From Gammaproteobacteria bacterium (GTDB lineage Bacteria > Pseudomonadota > Gammaproteobacteria > Nevskiales > Nevskiaceae), in assembly GCA_026398875.1 (NCBI GenBank), contig JAPLSB010000023.1, positions 1 through 64,000 of the forward strand: a DNA stretch of 64,000 bases. Direction: 5' to 3'. The notes beneath the pieces are model-generated. The model was not told the DNA's origin and did not search any database. It saw nothing but the letters and a program-made list of their open reading frames with translations. The translations under genes were made by a program, and so were the position numbers. The first letter of the stretch is position 1. Every line of letters starts with the position of its first letter. Shown here in pieces: positions 10,623 through 18,949 of the stretch.

Positions 10623-11207
10623 TCAGCGCTTGAAGGTGGATTGCAGCAGCACCGTCGGCGCCGCCTGATCGGCCGTTGCCGCGCCCCAGGCGCGGGCGGT
10701 GATCCGGTAGATGATCCGTTCGCGGCGGTCCTCGGCCGAATCGGCCTGCAGGCTTTCGCCGGGCGAGGCTTCTTCCTCGGTCTCGACCTGCTCGATCAGG
10801 TATTCGCCGCGTGCCCGGTCGATCGGCGGCGGCGGCGCGTCGGTGGTGACTTCGGCCTGTCGCCAGACCGGGTAGCCGGCGTCGGTCGGCGTGCGCAGCC
10901 ACAGCGGCTTGTAGACGGTGGCCGGCGTGTTCGGGTTCGGCAGGTCGGCCAGATAGAAGCCGGCGCCGGCCGGATCGGACACCGCGACGAACGCCGGCAG
11001 CATCGGCTGGCCGAGAATCGCTTCGGCTTCGCGCAACGCCGCTTCGGCCACCTGGAAGGCGATCTGCTGATCCTGGCTGTTGCCGGTCATCCGCTCCTCG
11101 AGCGTGGTCGAACGGATCGAGGCGATCGCCAGCAGCGACAGCACCACCAGGATGATCAGGCCGACCAGCAGCACCACGCCTTGCTGGGCTTTCGGTGCGC
11201 GGCTCAT
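10623..11207 (-). CDS. pilX: Type IV pilus assembly protein PilX
   Basis: Minor pilin-like protein, 194 residues, part of the pilus-tip priming complex. The short leader MSRAPKAQQG precedes VVLLVGLIILVVLSLLAIAS; the residue at +5 is not Glu, as in GspK/PilX-type pseudopilins. TTLEERMTGNSQDQQIAFQVAEAALREAE is the diagnostic PilX block. The ATG at 11207 overlaps the pilW stop (ATGA), fixing the start; a longer upstream frame lies inside pilW and is ignored. Confidence 0.93.
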   Translation of the reverse strand: MSRAPKAQQGVVLLVGLIILVVLSLLAIASIRSTTLEERMTGNSQDQQIAFQVAEAALREAEAILGQPMLPAFVAVSDPAGAGFYLADLPNPNTPATVYKPLWLRTPTDAGYPVWRQAEVTTDAPPPPIDRARGEYLIEQVETEEEASPGESLQADSAEDRRERIIYRITARAWGAATADQAAPTVLLQSTFKR

Positions 11208-12292
11208 GGCAGGCGGTTCCGCAAGGCCAGCGTCAAGGTCACCACGCGGCGCAGGCGGCCGTCGCTGAACGGCCCGACCGTGACGCCCAGCAGATCGAAG
11301 CTGCGGCTGTCGGCCAGGCCGGCGCGATCGCGCGTGCCGGCAAACAGCAAGGCCACGCGCACGGCGACCACGCGTCGCCAGGCCGCGGTGTCGGCGAACT
11401 GGTCGCCGCGGCGATAGGTGTCGGCAACTTCGTCGCCATCGCTGTCTTCGCCGTACATCACCTGCAGGTTTTCGACGCCGGCGGCGATCTCGCGAGCATC
11501 GCCGTCGACCACGCGCCACAGCGCCGGCCCGCTGCCCTGCGCGCTGTTGGCAATGTAGTAGCTGATCACGCCGACGCGGAACAGCTGGGCGCCGGCACCG
11601 AATTCACGGGCGAGGTCGTCGCTCCAGTTGCCCGGCGTGCCGCTGCCGGCGGCATGGGCGATGTTGCCGATGTTGCCGGTGCCGCCGCCGGACAGCGCCA
11701 CCGTGGCGATGTTGCTGGCGCTGACCTGGAAGATCGCCGCGCCGCCACAGTCGCTGATCATCACCACCTGGCCCGCGGCCAGCGGCAGCGGATTGATCGG
11801 GTTGATGGCAAGGCTGGCCGTGGTCGTGGCCATGTCGCGCACCGTGAAGATTTCGGCGTCGATCGGGCCGCGCACGGTCAGCACGTCGGTGCCGGCGCGC
11901 GGCGACGGGAAGCCGCTCGGCAGGCCCGGCAACCAGCTGCTGGCGCTGGCGTCGAAGCCTTCGACATAGCGTTCGTAGCGGTAGCGGAAGTCGGCGTGGG
12001 TGAATTCGGTACGCGCACCGCCGCTGCTGGCCGGGTTCGGGTTCAGCGTGTTGCGCACTTCGCCGGTATCGCTCAGGCAGCCGCGGAAGCCGGCCATGCG
12101 CACGTCCTCGGCCAGGCGGGCGCCGACATAGCGGATCGCTTCCTGACGATCGCTCAGCGCCTGTGTGGTTTCGGCCGCCCGCGAGGTCGATAGGAAGATC
12201 CGGTAGATGCCGGCCAGCAGCAGCAGGCCGATGACCAGCGCGATCATCACTTCGATCAGCGAGATGCCGGCCTGATGTTGCCGAGGGTTCAC
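11204..12292 (-). CDS. pilW: Type IV pilus assembly protein PilW
   Basis: Minor pilin of 362 residues. The prepilin motif HQAGISLIEVMIALVIGLLL has cleavage after Gly and Glu at +5. The long C-terminal domain with paired cysteines (RGCLSD, ISDCGG) is typical of PilW. It overlaps pilX by four bases and pilV by four bases, so the minor pilins are probably co-translated. Confidence 0.93.
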   Translation of the reverse strand: MNPRQHQAGISLIEVMIALVIGLLLLAGIYRIFLSTSRAAETTQALSDRQEAIRYVGARLAEDVRMAGFRGCLSDTGEVRNTLNPNPASSGGARTEFTHADFRYRYERYVEGFDASASSWLPGLPSGFPSPRAGTDVLTVRGPIDAEIFTVRDMATTTASLAINPINPLPLAAGQVVMISDCGGAAIFQVSASNIATVALSGGGTGNIGNIAHAAGSGTPGNWSDDLAREFGAGAQLFRVGVISYYIANSAQGSGPALWRVVDGDAREIAAGVENLQVMYGEDSDGDEVADTYRRGDQFADTAAWRRVVAVRVALLFAGTRDRAGLADSRSFDLLGVTVGPFSDGRLRRVVTLTLALRNRLP

Positions 12293-12741
12293 AGCTGCGT
12301 CCGCAGGCTGGCCGTGGCCGGTGCGGCGTCTTCGGCCACGCCGATGTCGCGCCAGCGCACGGTGATCGTCACCACCTGCGCCTCGACGAGCACCTGGCCA
12401 TCGCCTTCCGGCAGCTTGGCCAGCAGCGCGTCCTTCCAGTCGGCGAGGTCGGCGCTGGCCAGCGTGTTGCCGCTGGGCGCCTGCTCGAAGGCCAGGTTGT
12501 ACTGACCGCCGATCGCCTGCGCGCGGTTGGCGCGCATGCGGTCGAGCAGATCGTAGGACTGGCCGACCGCTTCGGTACGCAGTGCCGCACTGCTGCCGCG
12601 CTTCAGGCTCAGCGCCTGCAGCGAGGCGAGCGTCAGCAAGCCGATCGATACCAGCACCGTAGCGACCAGCACCTCGACCAGGCTGACGCCGCGCGAGCGA
12701 CGCCCGCTGCAGCGCCGCTCAGCACTGCGCCGATGCGACAT
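12289..12741 (-). CDS. pilV: Type IV pilus modification protein PilV
   Basis: Minor pilin, 150 residues: Arg-rich leader, then SRGVSLVEVLVATVLVSIGLLTLASLQ with Glu at +5, then the PilV-type block SYDLLDRMRANR. The listed ATG overlaps the fimT 3' end by 23 bases; a later start is possible, because the leader before RGVSLVEVL is long and rich in Arg and Ser. It overlaps pilW by four bases. Confidence 0.9.
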   Translation of the reverse strand: MSHRRSAERRCSGRRSRGVSLVEVLVATVLVSIGLLTLASLQALSLKRGSSAALRTEAVGQSYDLLDRMRANRAQAIGGQYNLAFEQAPSGNTLASADLADWKDALLAKLPEGDGQVLVEAQVVTITVRWRDIGVAEDAAPATASLRTQL

Positions 12742-13294
12742 GGGCCTGACCCTGCAGACTCAAGGACACATCACGGCGCTGGTCGGCCGTGCAGGCCTGG
12801 GGAATCAGCGCGAATTGCGGGCTGCTGCTGCCGGCGGCCAGAAAGCCGGTCGGCAGATAGGTGACGGTGCTGACATTGCCGGTCAGCGTGTCGCCGGGTG
12901 CCAGCGGCGCGAACACGCGCAGCACTTCGCGGTCGCCGGTCGCGCTACCGGCCTCGTCGACGACGGTGCGGAACACGATCCAGCCCTGCTGCCAGGTGGT
13001 GGCACTGGCGCAGGTATAGCGCGCGGCCGGGTCACTGGCAGCGGGGTTTTCGGTGTACGGGCACAGCGACACCTGGCGGGCGCTGCTGACCGCTTCGCTG
13101 CGCGCGTAATTCAGCGCGCCGATCAAGGTGTTGACCTCGCTGGCCGCACGATTGCCGGCGACGAAGCCGGTCAGTGCCGGAACGCCGACCGTGGTGGTGA
13201 CTGCCACCACGGCAACGGTGGTCAGCATCTCGATCAGCGTGAAACCACGCTGGGCAGGACGGGCCGCGGCGGCAACTCGGGTGGCGATGGGCAT
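12719..13294 (-). CDS. fimT: GspH/FimT family pseudopilin
   Basis: First gene of the pilus operon; 191 residues. The prepilin motif AQRGFTLIEMLTTVAVVAVTTTVGVPAL is followed by the FimT block NTLIGALNYARSEAVSSARQVSLCP and the TWQQGWIVF signature of GspH domains. A good ribosome site GAGGAG lies at 13305-13310, 10 bases upstream of the ATG. A sigma-70-like promoter lies about 135 bases upstream. Confidence 0.92.
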   Translation of the reverse strand: MPIATRVAAAARPAQRGFTLIEMLTTVAVVAVTTTVGVPALTGFVAGNRAASEVNTLIGALNYARSEAVSSARQVSLCPYTENPAASDPAARYTCASATTWQQGWIVFRTVVDEAGSATGDREVLRVFAPLAPGDTLTGNVSTVTYLPTGFLAAGSSSPQFALIPQACTADQRRDVSLSLQGQAHVASAQC

Positions 13295-13428
13295 GGCTCG
13301 GCGACTCCTCGGTCGGCAGGCCCGTTCCGCAGCGGATAGCGGACGCGGGGCGTGTCGACACCATGCGCATTTGCCTGAGCCCGTCCGCTCGGCAACCGAC
13401 AGGCGGATATCTCCGGCGGTGCGTAAGG

Positions 13429-13457
13429 CTTATCGAGAAATTTTGGCTACTTGACAA
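13429..13457 (-). promoter_or_regulatory. Sigma-70-like promoter for the minor pilin operon
   Basis: Read on the minus strand: -35 TTGTCA (13452-13457), a 17-base spacer, and -10 GATAAG (13429-13434), in an AT-rich island upstream of fimT. Box quality and spacing are near ideal in this GC-rich context. The downstream 5' leader would be about 125 bases. Confidence 0.6.
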
Positions 13458-13502
13458 GCGCCAAAAAATTGGCGCCGTTTTGTCATTGCCACGTTTCGAC
13501 GC

Positions 13503-13895
13503 TCAGGGACGATCGAGCCCGTGCGCGAACAGCTGCTCGCGATCGACCAGCGTCAGCGCTTTCTGATTGGTCGCTGCAAGGATCACCGGCGGCGCCACGC
13601 CGGCATCACAGGCTTCCTGCCAGCGCAGCGCGCACAGGCACCACTTGTCACCGGGCTTCAAGCCAGGGAAGTCGTATTCCGGGCGCGGCGTGCTGAGGTC
13701 GTTGCCGACCGCCCGCGAGAACGCCAGGAAGTCGGCGGTGACCTCGGCGCAGACCAGGTGCCGGCCGACATCCTGCGGCCCGGTGTGGCAATGGCCGTCG
13801 CGATAGAAGCCGGTCATCGGCGCGGTGCAGCAGCAGGCCAGCAGGCCGCCGAGCACGTTCAGGGCGGGTTCGGGGCGGGACGCGGAATCGGCCAT
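13503..13895 (-). CDS. DUF2237 family protein
   Basis: Conserved 130-residue cytoplasmic protein of unknown function. It shows the family blocks NVLGGLLACCCTAPMTGFYRDG, CHTGPQDVGRHLVCA, GNDLSTPRPEYDFPGLKPGDKWCLC and RWQEACDAGVAPPVILAAT, with several conserved Cys residues. The start MADSASRPEP at 13895 is chosen; the open frame upstream has no homology and runs into the promoter of the divergent hydrolase. It lies 45 bases upstream of the pilus promoter in the same direction and is probably a separate transcript. Confidence 0.88.
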   Translation of the reverse strand: MADSASRPEPALNVLGGLLACCCTAPMTGFYRDGHCHTGPQDVGRHLVCAEVTADFLAFSRAVGNDLSTPRPEYDFPGLKPGDKWCLCALRWQEACDAGVAPPVILAATNQKALTLVDREQLFAHGLDRP

Positions 13896-14010
13896 CGGGT
13901 TCGGGAGCGGAGCGGGCGGAGCCAGATGATAGCCAGCGCCCGCCGCTTCCATGACGCGCTGCAGGCGGCGATGATGGCGCCCCGCAACCGACGCCCGTTC
14001 CCCGATCCCG

Positions 14011-14928
14011 ATGACTCCGACTCGCACCGTCACCCGCGGTGACATCCGCCTTGCCGTCTACGAGTGGGGCAGCGCCGCCGACGGCAAGCCGACCGTCGTG
14101 CTCGTGCACGGCTACCCGGACTCCGCACGAGTCTGGGACGCCGTTGCCGAGCGGCTCGCGCCGCAGTTCCACGTGGTCAGCTACGACGTTCGCGGCGCCG
14201 GCCAGTCGAGCACGCCGAAGCGGATTCGCGACTACCGGATCCTGGAACTGATGGGTGATCTCGCCGCGGTCTTCGACGCGGTGGCGCCGGGCCGCAAGAT
14301 CCATCTGGTCGGCCACGACTGGGGTTCGATCCAGAGCTGGGAAAGCGTCACGCTGTCGCCGATGCGCGAGCGCATCGCCAGCTACACCAGCATCAGCGGG
14401 CCGAGCCTCGATCACATCGGCTACTGGCTGCGCGAGCACGCCAAGCCCGGCTGGAAGGGCCAGCAGCTGCTGCGCCAACTGGCGCGCAGCTGGTACGTCT
14501 TCGCGTTCCAGATGCCGGTGGTCGCGCCGACCGCGTGGCGGCTCGGCGTCGGCCGTTCATGGGCAAAGATCGTCAAGGCCCTGGAAGGCACCGTCGTCGA
14601 GCCGACGCCGACCCAGCTCCGCGATGGCCGCAACGGCGTGAACCTGTATCGCGCCAACGTGCTGCCGCGCCTGCTGCGTCCGGAGCCGCGTCATGCGATC
14701 GCGCCGGTGCAGCTGATCATCCCGATGCGCGACCGCTTCGTCGGCCCGGAGCTGTTCGAAGGCCTGTCGCGCTGGGTGCCGGTGCTGCGCCGCCGCGCGA
14801 TCGACGCCGGGCACTGGCTGCTGCTGAGCCATCCGCAGAAGGTCGCGAGCTGCATCGCCGAGTGGGTCAGCGAGCACGCCGCCGGCGCCGAGCGTCCGGC
14901 CAGCGCAACGGGAAGCCAGCGCGCCTGA
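14011..14928 (+). CDS. Alpha/beta hydrolase with Asp nucleophile (epoxide hydrolase/dehalogenase type)
   Basis: 305 residues. The oxyanion-hole motif is HGYPDS (33-38), and the nucleophile elbow GHDWGS puts Asp103 in place of the usual Ser, as in epoxide hydrolases and haloalkane dehalogenases. The acid/His region is near DAGHWLLLSHP at the C-terminus. Similar sequences also occur fused to short-chain dehydrogenases; here the hydrolase stands alone. The substrate is unknown. It is divergent from the DUF2237 gene and converges on the lasso-cluster nucleotidyltransferase. Confidence 0.85.
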   Translation: MTPTRTVTRGDIRLAVYEWGSAADGKPTVVLVHGYPDSARVWDAVAERLAPQFHVVSYDVRGAGQSSTPKRIRDYRILELMGDLAAVFDAVAPGRKIHLVGHDWGSIQSWESVTLSPMRERIASYTSISGPSLDHIGYWLREHAKPGWKGQQLLRQLARSWYVFAFQMPVVAPTAWRLGVGRSWAKIVKALEGTVVEPTPTQLRDGRNGVNLYRANVLPRLLRPEPRHAIAPVQLIIPMRDRFVGPELFEGLSRWVPVLRRRAIDAGHWLLLSHPQKVASCIAEWVSEHAAGAERPASATGSQRA

Positions 14929-14965
14929 GGGTTCCGTTCTGGCGGCACCGGTGGCGGCCATGCCG

Positions 14966-16246
14966 TCAGCCGAGTCGTTGCTGCCAGTGATGGCGAACGC
15001 GCCGCCAGACCATCAGAAACGGCCGCAGCAGCCGGTACAGCGGCAGCGCGCGATCCGGCAGCGGCAGCAGCCGCAGGTCCTGCGGCGACAGCGATAGCCG
15101 CCACAGCCCGTGGCGCAGTGCCGCGCCGTGATCGGCCAGCAGCAGCCGGGTGGCGGCAGTCAGCAGCATCAGCCGGCGCGGCATCGTCGCGTGCTGGCGC
15201 AGCCCTTCGGCCGGATCGCGCAGCAGGGTTTCGACCAGCCACAGCAGGATTCGCCGGTAGCGGAAGTGGCGCGTCCGCGCACGAACCTCCGGCGGCGCCA
15301 CCCAGCCGAACAGCCGCTCGGCGAGTGCCAGTCCCAGCTGCAGCGAGCGTTCGCAGCCCAGCGCCCGGGCGCGGACGAACAGGGCAGGCCAGTCGAGCAG
15401 CTGGTGATCAAGCACGCGCGGCAGATCGGCCAGCCACTTCAGGCGGAACCAGCCGTGCTTGCCGCCGTGTTCGCAGAGGTACAGCAGCAGGTCCGCGTGG
15501 CGCATCACCGGCAGCGGCCGGCCGGCGATCTCGATGCGCTGCTGGCCAGCCAGCAGTGCTTCACCAGACAGCCGGAACAGCGCCGGGTTGTCGCTGAGCT
15601 GCCAGTGCAGGTCGACGCCGCCATGCTCGGCGCTCAAGTGGGTTTCCTCGACGGTCCAGCGTTGCAGGAACGCGCGATGACGCGGCCCGCGTTCAGCGAG
15701 ATCCCAGTGCGCGGACGTCGGGTCGAAACGGAAGCCGAGCGTGGCCAGCGCGGCGCGCGCCGCGTCGAGCCGGGCGACCGGCACCCACAGGTCGAGATCG
15801 TTGACCTGCCGGTCGGCCGGATCGCGGTAGTAGCGGCGGGCCAGGGTCAGACCCTTGAACGGCAGCCACGGCACGCCGGCATCGGCAAACGCACGGTCGA
15901 GCAGCAGATGGCTGCGCGTGGTCTTCAGCAGGCGCAGGCGGTTCTGCTGCAGTTCGGCGTCAAGCCCGGCGCGCAGTGCCGCCGGCACGGCATCGGCCGG
16001 CAGGCGGCGCAGCCGGCTCGCGACCAGCGGGCCGATCCGATGACGCTCGATCACCAGTCGCAGGAATGCCGGCACGTCCACCTGTGCCAGCAACGGCAGC
16101 AGCTCGGCATCGGCGGCGTCTGCGCAGCAGCGGCACGCAAGCTGCAGCGCCACGTCGTACGCAACGTATCGGCCATCGACGCGTCCGGGCGCGTGCGGCA
16201 TCGTGGTGTCGGAAGGGGCAGCGGGCAGGGCGGCGGGCGACGGCAT
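14966..16246 (-). CDS. Nucleotidyltransferase family protein of the lasso peptide cluster
   Basis: About 426 residues, resembling the NTP_transf_5-type nucleotidyltransferases often found in RiPP and lasso clusters. The core shows PFKGLTLARRYYRDP (from about residue 129) followed by the metal-binding pair in NDLDLWVP (Asp150, Asp152). A C-terminal helical region carries the repeated RLL/RPF pattern. It could attach a nucleotide or sugar-phosphate to the peptide, but that is inference from context. It is divergent from the B2 gene, with 70 bases between them. The ATG at 16246 or the one at 16201 is the likely start; the longer open frame runs antisense to B2 and is rejected. Confidence 0.82.
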   Translation of the reverse strand: MPSPAALPAAPSDTTMPHAPGRVDGRYVAYDVALQLACRCCADAADAELLPLLAQVDVPAFLRLVIERHRIGPLVASRLRRLPADAVPAALRAGLDAELQQNRLRLLKTTRSHLLLDRAFADAGVPWLPFKGLTLARRYYRDPADRQVNDLDLWVPVARLDAARAALATLGFRFDPTSAHWDLAERGPRHRAFLQRWTVEETHLSAEHGGVDLHWQLSDNPALFRLSGEALLAGQQRIEIAGRPLPVMRHADLLLYLCEHGGKHGWFRLKWLADLPRVLDHQLLDWPALFVRARALGCERSLQLGLALAERLFGWVAPPEVRARTRHFRYRRILLWLVETLLRDPAEGLRQHATMPRRLMLLTAATRLLLADHGAALRHGLWRLSLSPQDLRLLPLPDRALPLYRLLRPFLMVWRRVRHHWQQRLG

Positions 16247-16316
16247 GGCCGGAGGATGACCGGGCCGCTCGCCTGCGGCGCGGCAGGGCCGATGGCGGGC
16301 ACCGACAGGGGGAGCA

Positions 16317-16835
16317 ATGGCAGAGCGGCGGACGCTGGACACGGAACCGGCCGGCACTGGCCACCGACGCTGGCTGCTGCCGGCCTGGGGGCTGCTCGGC
16401 CTGTCGCGGCTGGCGGTGCTCGTGCTGCCGTTCCGGCATGTGGCGATGCTGATCGGCGGGCGTGGCCAAGCGCAGCCCTGGGTGCCGCTGCTCGACCCCG
16501 CGCAGGAAGCCACGGCGCTGCGGCTTGGCCGGGCGATCCGCTCGGCCTCCCGATTCACCCCTTGGTCGTCGAACTGCTTCGCGCAGGCACTGAGCGCTCG
16601 CATCCTGCTGGCCTTGCACCGGGTGCCGTGCATGCTGTTCTTCGGCGTGAGCCGAGATCGCGACAGCGCCCGGATGGTCGCTCATGCGTGGGTTGCTGCC
16701 GGTCGCATCCGGGTCACCGGCGGTGACGGCTTCGCGCAGTACGTCGTCGTCGGCAGCTTTGCCAGCGGCGTGTCGGTGGCCCTGCCTGCTCAATCACTGC
16801 CTGCGCCGCCGATCCTTGCCGATGAGCCTCCCTGA
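16317..16835 (+). CDS. Lasso peptide biosynthesis B2 protein (leader peptidase)
   Basis: Transglutaminase-like cysteine protease that removes the leader of a lasso precursor; 172 residues, the usual size of a stand-alone B2. The family signature is WSSNCFAQALSARILL with catalytic Cys87. VPCMLFFGVSRD and VAHAWVAAG follow, the latter with catalytic His123. A GGGGGAG ribosome site lies immediately upstream of the ATG. It is the first gene of the rightward lasso operon and overlaps the B1 gene by 14 bases. Confidence 0.9.
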   Translation: MAERRTLDTEPAGTGHRRWLLPAWGLLGLSRLAVLVLPFRHVAMLIGGRGQAQPWVPLLDPAQEATALRLGRAIRSASRFTPWSSNCFAQALSARILLALHRVPCMLFFGVSRDRDSARMVAHAWVAAGRIRVTGGDGFAQYVVVGSFASGVSVALPAQSLPAPPILADEPP

Positions 16836-17103
16836 TACCGACACCCGCCTGATTCGCAAGCCCGACCTGATCGCCAGCGACATGGATGGCGATCTGGTGA
16901 TGATGAGCATCGACCGTGGCGAGTACTACGGCATCAGCGGTGTCGGCGTGCGGATCTGGGCGCTGCTGGCGGCGCCGACGAGCGCGGCCGACATCGCTGC
17001 AACGCTGGCGCGCGAGTTCGATGTCGATGCGCCGACGGCGCTCCGCGACAGCCGCGCGTTCCTGGCCGGCCTGCTGTCACGAGGCCTGGTCACGCCATGC
17101 TGA
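16822..17103 (+). CDS. PqqD family protein, lasso peptide B1 (RiPP recognition element)
   Basis: A 93-residue PqqD-like protein expected to bind the precursor leader and present it to B2 and the other enzymes. Visible family pattern: DMDGDLVMMSIDRGEYYGISGVGVRIWALL, then a helical C-terminal part with FDVDAPTALRDSRAFLAGLLSRGLV. The start MSLPDTDTRL at 16822 lies within the 3' end of B2, implying coupling. It overlaps the next gene by seven bases. Confidence 0.9.
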   Translation: MSLPDTDTRLIRKPDLIASDMDGDLVMMSIDRGEYYGISGVGVRIWALLAAPTSAADIAATLAREFDVDAPTALRDSRAFLAGLLSRGLVTPC

Positions 17104-17993
17104 GAGCGGCCTACGGGCTGCGCTTCGACAGCGCATTGCCGCTGCCCGAACTGCTGCCGGCCGATGGGCTGGCCGCGGAAGCCGACGTGCAGGTGCGCTT
17201 CGGGGATATCGACGAGGCCGGGCTGGCCGGCGGCACGCAGGTCGGCCCGTTCGCCTGGGCGAGCCCGGACGCGCTGTGGCTGCAGGTGCCGCGCATCGCG
17301 CGCTATCTGGTGCGTCGCGGCTGCGAGATCGTCATCGATCCGGCACCCGGCATCGACGACGACAGCCTGCGGCTGTTCCTGCTCGGTTCCTGCGTCGGCG
17401 CGCTGCTGTTCCAGCGCGGGCTGCTGGTGCTGCACGGCAACGCGGTGCAGATCGGCGAACACTGTCTGGTCTGCGTTGGCCCGTCCGGCGCCGGCAAGTC
17501 GACGCTGGCAGCGGCGTTCCTGCGCCGCGGCTATCCGGTGATCGCCGACGACGTGACACCGGTCGATCAGCACGGCCGCGTGCTGGCCGGAATTCCGCGC
17601 ATCAAGCTCTGGCAGGACAGCGCGAGCGCGCTTTCGATCGATACCGAGCCGCTGCGTCGGATCCGGCCGGTGCTGGAAAAGTTCGACGTGCCGGTGCCGG
17701 CGCCGCCCGGCGATACCGCCGTGCCGCTGCGCTGGCTCTACCTGCTGCAGCCGGAAAACCGCGACGACGTCGCGATCGAAGCGGTGCCCGGCCTGCAGCG
17801 CTTCATGCCGCTGCGCGACAACACCTATCGGCAGAATTTCCTGTCCGGCATGGGGCTGGGCAGCGAGCATCTGGCGCTGATCGGTCGGCTGGCCTCGCAG
17901 GTGCGGCTGTCCCGGCTGCGCCGGCCAACCGCCGGCTTCACCGTCGAGGCGATGGTCGACGCCATCCTCGACGACGTTGCCGCTCATCCGTGA
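17097..17993 (+). CDS. HPr kinase-like lasso peptide kinase
   Basis: 298 residues with the HPr kinase/phosphorylase C-terminal fold: HGNAV (His113), P-loop GPSGAGKST (128-136) and ADDVTPV (150-156). Characterised relatives in lasso clusters (the paeninodin PadeK group and ThcoK) phosphorylate the side chain of the C-terminal Ser of the precursor. The precursor encoded just downstream ends in Ser, which fits. It overlaps B1 by 7 bases and the sulfotransferase by 4 (GTGA). The function follows from family and context; it is not a carbon-control HprK because the N-terminal HprK domain is absent. Confidence 0.87.
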   Translation: MLRAAYGLRFDSALPLPELLPADGLAAEADVQVRFGDIDEAGLAGGTQVGPFAWASPDALWLQVPRIARYLVRRGCEIVIDPAPGIDDDSLRLFLLGSCVGALLFQRGLLVLHGNAVQIGEHCLVCVGPSGAGKSTLAAAFLRRGYPVIADDVTPVDQHGRVLAGIPRIKLWQDSASALSIDTEPLRRIRPVLEKFDVPVPAPPGDTAVPLRWLYLLQPENRDDVAIEAVPGLQRFMPLRDNTYRQNFLSGMGLGSEHLALIGRLASQVRLSRLRRPTAGFTVEAMVDAILDDVAAHP

Positions 17994-18868
17994 GCGCGCT
18001 GGAGGCAGCCCCGCGCGGCATCTACTGGCTGGCCTCGTATCCGAAGTCCGGCAACACCTGGTTCCGTGTGCTGATCAACAACTTGCTGGCCGACGGCCCA
18101 GCACCGGTCAGCATCAATGCGCTGGATCACGGCAGTATTTCCAGCGCCCGCAGCTGGCTCGATGGCCTGCTTGGCTACGCCAGCGCCAACCTCAGTGCCG
18201 ACGAGATCGACCGGCTGCGCCCGGCGCTGTACCGCTGGAGCCTGCGCCGGCCGGGCATCGTCCATCACAAGACCCACGAGGCCTGGACCCAGACCGTCGA
18301 CGGCGAGCCGCTGCTGTGCCGGCAGGCCACGCTCGGCGCGGTCTACTTGCTGCGCAATCCACTCGATGTCGCGGTGTCGGCGGCAGCGCACTGGCGCTGC
18401 AGCATCGACGCCGCGATCGATCGGATGGGGGCGCCGGATGCCGCGCTGTCGAACACGCGCACTCGCCTGCGGCCGCACGTTCGCCAGCGGCTGCTGAGCT
18501 GGTCGCAGCACGTGTGCAGCTGGACCGATACGCCGGACCTGAACTGCCTGGTGCTGCGCTACGAAGACCTGCTGGCCGATACGGCAGCGCAGTTCGCTCG
18601 TGCCGCGGCGCATCTGGATCTGCCGAGCGATCCGGCGCGCGTTGCCCGCGCGGTACAGCACAGCCGTTTCGAGGAACTGGCCCGTCAGGAGCGTGAGCAG
18701 GGCTTCCGCGAACGGCCGCCGGATGCCCAGCGCTTTTTCCGGGCCGGCCGACGCGGCGGCTGGCGCCAGCAGCTCACGCCGGCACAGGTCGCGCGCCTGA
18801 TCGCTGACCACGGTGCGCTGATGCAGCGCCACGGGTATGTGGATTGCAGCGGTGAGCCGTGCGACTGA
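17990..18868 (+). CDS. Sulfotransferase of the lasso peptide cluster
   Basis: A 292-residue PAPS-dependent sulfotransferase. The 5'-phosphosulfate loop is ASYPKSGNTWFR (residues 15-26), the 3'-phosphate site is LRNPLDVAVS (121-130), HHKTHEAW lies at 92-99, and the C-terminal GGWRQQLT resembles the usual RKGxxGDW block. The GTG start at 17990 overlaps the kinase stop as GTGA; earlier in-frame ATGs lie inside B1 and the kinase and are rejected. Possible acceptors in the core peptide are Ser, Thr and the single Tyr. Sulfotransferases next to lasso genes have been noted in genome mining, but I know of no settled function. Confidence 0.88.
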   Translation: MSALEAAPRGIYWLASYPKSGNTWFRVLINNLLADGPAPVSINALDHGSISSARSWLDGLLGYASANLSADEIDRLRPALYRWSLRRPGIVHHKTHEAWTQTVDGEPLLCRQATLGAVYLLRNPLDVAVSAAAHWRCSIDAAIDRMGAPDAALSNTRTRLRPHVRQRLLSWSQHVCSWTDTPDLNCLVLRYEDLLADTAAQFARAAAHLDLPSDPARVARAVQHSRFEELARQEREQGFRERPPDAQRFFRAGRRGGWRQQLTPAQVARLIADHGALMQRHGYVDCSGEPCD

Positions 18869-18949
18869 GCCTGGGCCCTGTGCTGCCGGATTCCCGTCAC
18901 CGTGTGCCGTTTTTCTGTTGTGCCCGCCCTGCCTGCTGGAGACATGACC

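Noticed and set aside
8694..11417. Plus-strand open frame of 907 codons opposite pilY1 and the minor pilins
   Set aside because: It lies antisense to well-supported genes, has an Arg/Ala/Gly-rich composition and no recognisable domain; a GC-bias shadow.
17097..17993. Carbon-catabolite HPr kinase/phosphorylase
   Set aside because: Only the kinase domain is present, the N-terminal HprK domain is lacking, and the neighbours are lasso genes.
16916..18868. A 650-residue sulfotransferase fusion
   Set aside because: The first half is B1 and kinase sequence read out of frame (Arg/Ala-rich); the GTG at 17990 overlapping the kinase stop is the real start.
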